From Phaeobacter sp. QD34_24 (GTDB taxonomy: Bacteria; Pseudomonadota; Alphaproteobacteria; Rhodobacterales; Rhodobacteraceae), in contig NZ_JARCJD010000027.1 in the NCBI RefSeq assembly GCF_028890115.1, positions 1 through 35,419 on the forward strand: a stretch of 35,419 bases of DNA, in the 5' to 3' direction. The notes beneath the pieces are model-generated. The model saw only the letters and a program-made list of their open reading frames with translations. It searched no databases and was not told where the DNA came from. Below are positions 34,216 to 35,419 of the stretch, one piece after another. The position numbers were made by a program, and so were the translations under genes. How positions within the stretch are numbered: position 1 is the stretch's first letter; every line of letters starts with the position of its first letter.

Positions 34216-35229
34216 ATGACAAGAACCGCACACGACATCAGGTTGAACAAACTCTACCGCGTTCTGAACCTGATACCCGCCAAGTATCGCGCACGTGAAG
34301 CCGAGCTGATGCCGAATAAATGGCCAGAATACCGTTTTCTGACGCCTTGGGATGCCAACCGGCTGTTCCACAAGTCCTTTATAGAGGCCTATAAAAATTA
34401 TCTTCGCACCAACATCGACGCCACTACCGCAGCCGACATCAAGATCGGCTTCAAACTGAATTTCCATAAACGGAACGCCCATCTGACCCAGCTCTACGTC
34501 GCACGCCAGAAAGCCGACGAGATTGGTTTGCCTTATCCTGCCTACTTGGAGTTCATTTTCACATTTGCGGCCGCGCGCAGATATAGACAACCGCCGCAGC
34601 CTAATCAGCTTTGGCCCAACGAGAAGAAACTCGATGCCTGGCTGACCAAGATAGTGGAGTTCTGGAACAACGACCGCCATTGCCTGGAATTGAACCGGAT
34701 GAAAAGCATGCCCCAATATGCGTATTACTCTGACCGGGGCCTTCCGGCACAGCATCGGTTTCGCTCTGAATTGATCGATATGGTCTCAACTGGCGCAATG
34801 CCGACAAACCGCTTCGTGGCAAAGCATGTCTTCGAGCGCCAGTACTTTCGGATCGACAGTTGCGATTTCCTGGAAAGGTCTGCAGCTGAAAATGCCGAAC
34901 GCAATGCACGCGCGGACATGGGCATCGGCCTCCTGACACCGACCGACTATCGGACACTGAGCAAGGAAGATTTCTACCAGAGCTGTTTTGGAGTTCCTGG
35001 CATCGTCGTGTCCGATAATCCTGTCTGTTCTTCCTGTCAGCAGCGTAAAGAATGCGAACTGACTCGTCAGTCAGTTATTTCAAGGTCACTTTCCGAGACG
35101 GGATTTGCCGATCCGATTGACGAAGCTGACAGGCGGGGAAATCGGAGGCGCGTGAACGAATACCGCGCGCGCCAGCGTGCAATGAAATCTAAGGCCAATG
35201 CGGCTCCGTCGCCGGAAGTTGCCATGTAA
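34216..35229 (+). CDS. Hypothetical protein with a CxxCxxxxxC cysteine cluster (337 aa)
   Basis: Not recognised. ATG 34216 is preferred over ATG 34201 because GGAG (34203-34206) then lies at proper distance. The protein is soluble, basic and rich in aromatic and Arg/Asn residues (YRFLTPWDANRLFHKSFIEA, WLTKIVEFWNNDRHCLELNR). Near residue 275 it has CSSCQQRKEC, a CxxCx5C-like metal-binding cluster, with another Cys (SCFGV) upstream, followed by an Arg-rich C-terminus (RRGNRRRVNEYRARQRAMKS). This suggests nucleic-acid binding, but that is speculation. Low GC like its upstream partner. Immediately downstream lies a periodic motif array and then an IS5 copy. Confidence 0.7.
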   Translation: MTRTAHDIRLNKLYRVLNLIPAKYRAREAELMPNKWPEYRFLTPWDANRLFHKSFIEAYKNYLRTNIDATTAADIKIGFKLNFHKRNAHLTQLYVARQKADEIGLPYPAYLEFIFTFAAARRYRQPPQPNQLWPNEKKLDAWLTKIVEFWNNDRHCLELNRMKSMPQYAYYSDRGLPAQHRFRSELIDMVSTGAMPTNRFVAKHVFERQYFRIDSCDFLERSAAENAERNARADMGIGLLTPTDYRTLSKEDFYQSCFGVPGIVVSDNPVCSSCQQRKECELTRQSVISRSLSETGFADPIDEADRRGNRRRVNEYRARQRAMKSKANAAPSPEVAM

Positions 35230-35336
35230 TGCCCCCCCGTGTTGCGAGCACAGCGTAAAAGGAAAGAAGAAAATATTAGGGACGTATTACACCCTCCGGA
35301 AACCAGAACACTCCCCCCGGATATGTAATGCTCCCC
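35227..35336 (+). repeat. Periodic motif array with about 20-bp spacing
   Basis: Four same-strand copies of a degenerate motif: TAATGCCCCCC (35227), TTACACCCTCC (35287), GAACACTCCCC (35306) and TAATGCTCCCC (35326). A weaker GAGCACAGC is at 35246. Start-to-start distances are 19-20 bp or multiples of that, about two helical turns, as in iterons or in multi-site transposon ends. Confidence 0.5.
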
Positions 35337-35346
35337 TAATTGTTAG

Positions 35347-35419
35347 GGTCAGGACTCATAGCCAGTAAATGACGAGCGCTGCGAGTGCGATGGCTGACAG
35401 GAAGACCTTTGGGCACCTG
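35347..35419 (-). mobile_element. IS5-family insertion sequence copy 3, cut by the window end
   Basis: Terminal repeat GGTCAGGACTCATAGCCAG starts at 35347 next to TTAG. The minus strand encodes RCPKVFLSAIALAALVIYWL, the transposase C-terminus seen also in copy 1. The rest lies beyond the window. Confidence 0.88.

Noticed and set aside
1-35419. CRISPR arrays, tRNA or rRNA genes, restriction-modification or toxin-antitoxin genes.
   Set aside because: No regularly spaced identical repeats, no cloverleaf/CCA structures and no characteristic protein motifs for these systems were seen on either strand.

Overview
The window (35.4 kb, GC-rich apart from its insertion-sequence regions) looks like part of an extrachromosomal replicon of a marine Rhodobacteraceae/Roseobacter-group bacterium. 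It opens with a plasmid replication initiator of the roseobacter RepA type. This is followed by a complete dTDP-L-rhamnose operon and a large surface-polysaccharide locus with a chemoreceptor and a hybrid sensor kinase. RepA-I plasmids carrying a rhamnose operon have been described in roseobacters as 'biofilm plasmids' that govern the switch between swimming and attachment. The gene content fits that class well. The assignment rests on content alone, without a database search.

Layout. 1-1300: repA and a perfect 30-bp palindrome. 1320-2567 (minus): a GT4-type glycosyltransferase. 2807-6255 (plus): rmlC-rmlB-rmlD-rmlA, tightly coupled except for a large palindromic repeat between rmlB and rmlD. 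6260-14640: an 8.4-kb graveyard of nested insertion sequences (IS3, IS5, IS6, IS66 and IS110 families). Within it survive a methyltransferase and a glycosyltransferase-like gene split cleanly by an IS5 copy. 14660-18481: a Wza-type export lipoprotein (minus), then a sugar epimerase/dehydratase, an initiating sugar-phosphate transferase and galU (plus). 18809-24167: a UDP-sugar 4,6-dehydratase (CapD/WbpM type), YjbH- and YjbF-like proteins and a small Gly/Ala/Thr-rich YjbE/GfcA-like secreted protein, ending at a good intrinsic terminator. 24380-27073: a leader ORF, a UDP-HexNAc dehydrogenase and glmM. 27114-29759 (minus): a large methyl-accepting chemotaxis protein. 30208-32913 (plus): a multi-PAS hybrid histidine kinase. 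32945-35419: two unrecognised genes of lower GC lying between IS5 sequences, followed by a roughly 20-bp-spaced motif array.

How the genes fit together (inference). RmlA-D make dTDP-rhamnose and GalU makes UDP-glucose. GlmM feeds UDP-GlcNAc synthesis, and the TviB/WbpO-like dehydrogenase and CapD-like dehydratase convert UDP-HexNAc to acidic or deoxy sugars. The monotopic transferase loads the first sugar phosphate on undecaprenyl phosphate, glycosyltransferases extend it, and Wza plus the YjbE/F/H-like proteins handle export and surface assembly. No Wzx flippase, Wzy polymerase or Wzc co-polymerase is present in the window, so these must lie elsewhere. The chemoreceptor and hybrid kinase could couple sensing to the motile/sessile decision.

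The most noteworthy items are the parS-like palindrome beside repA, a structured bridge-RNA-like segment upstream of an IS110 transposase fragment, the exact reconstruction of the IS5-split glycosyltransferase gene, the cluster of periodic motifs at the right end next to two orphan genes, and an overlapping 10-codon leader ORF in front of the dehydrogenase.
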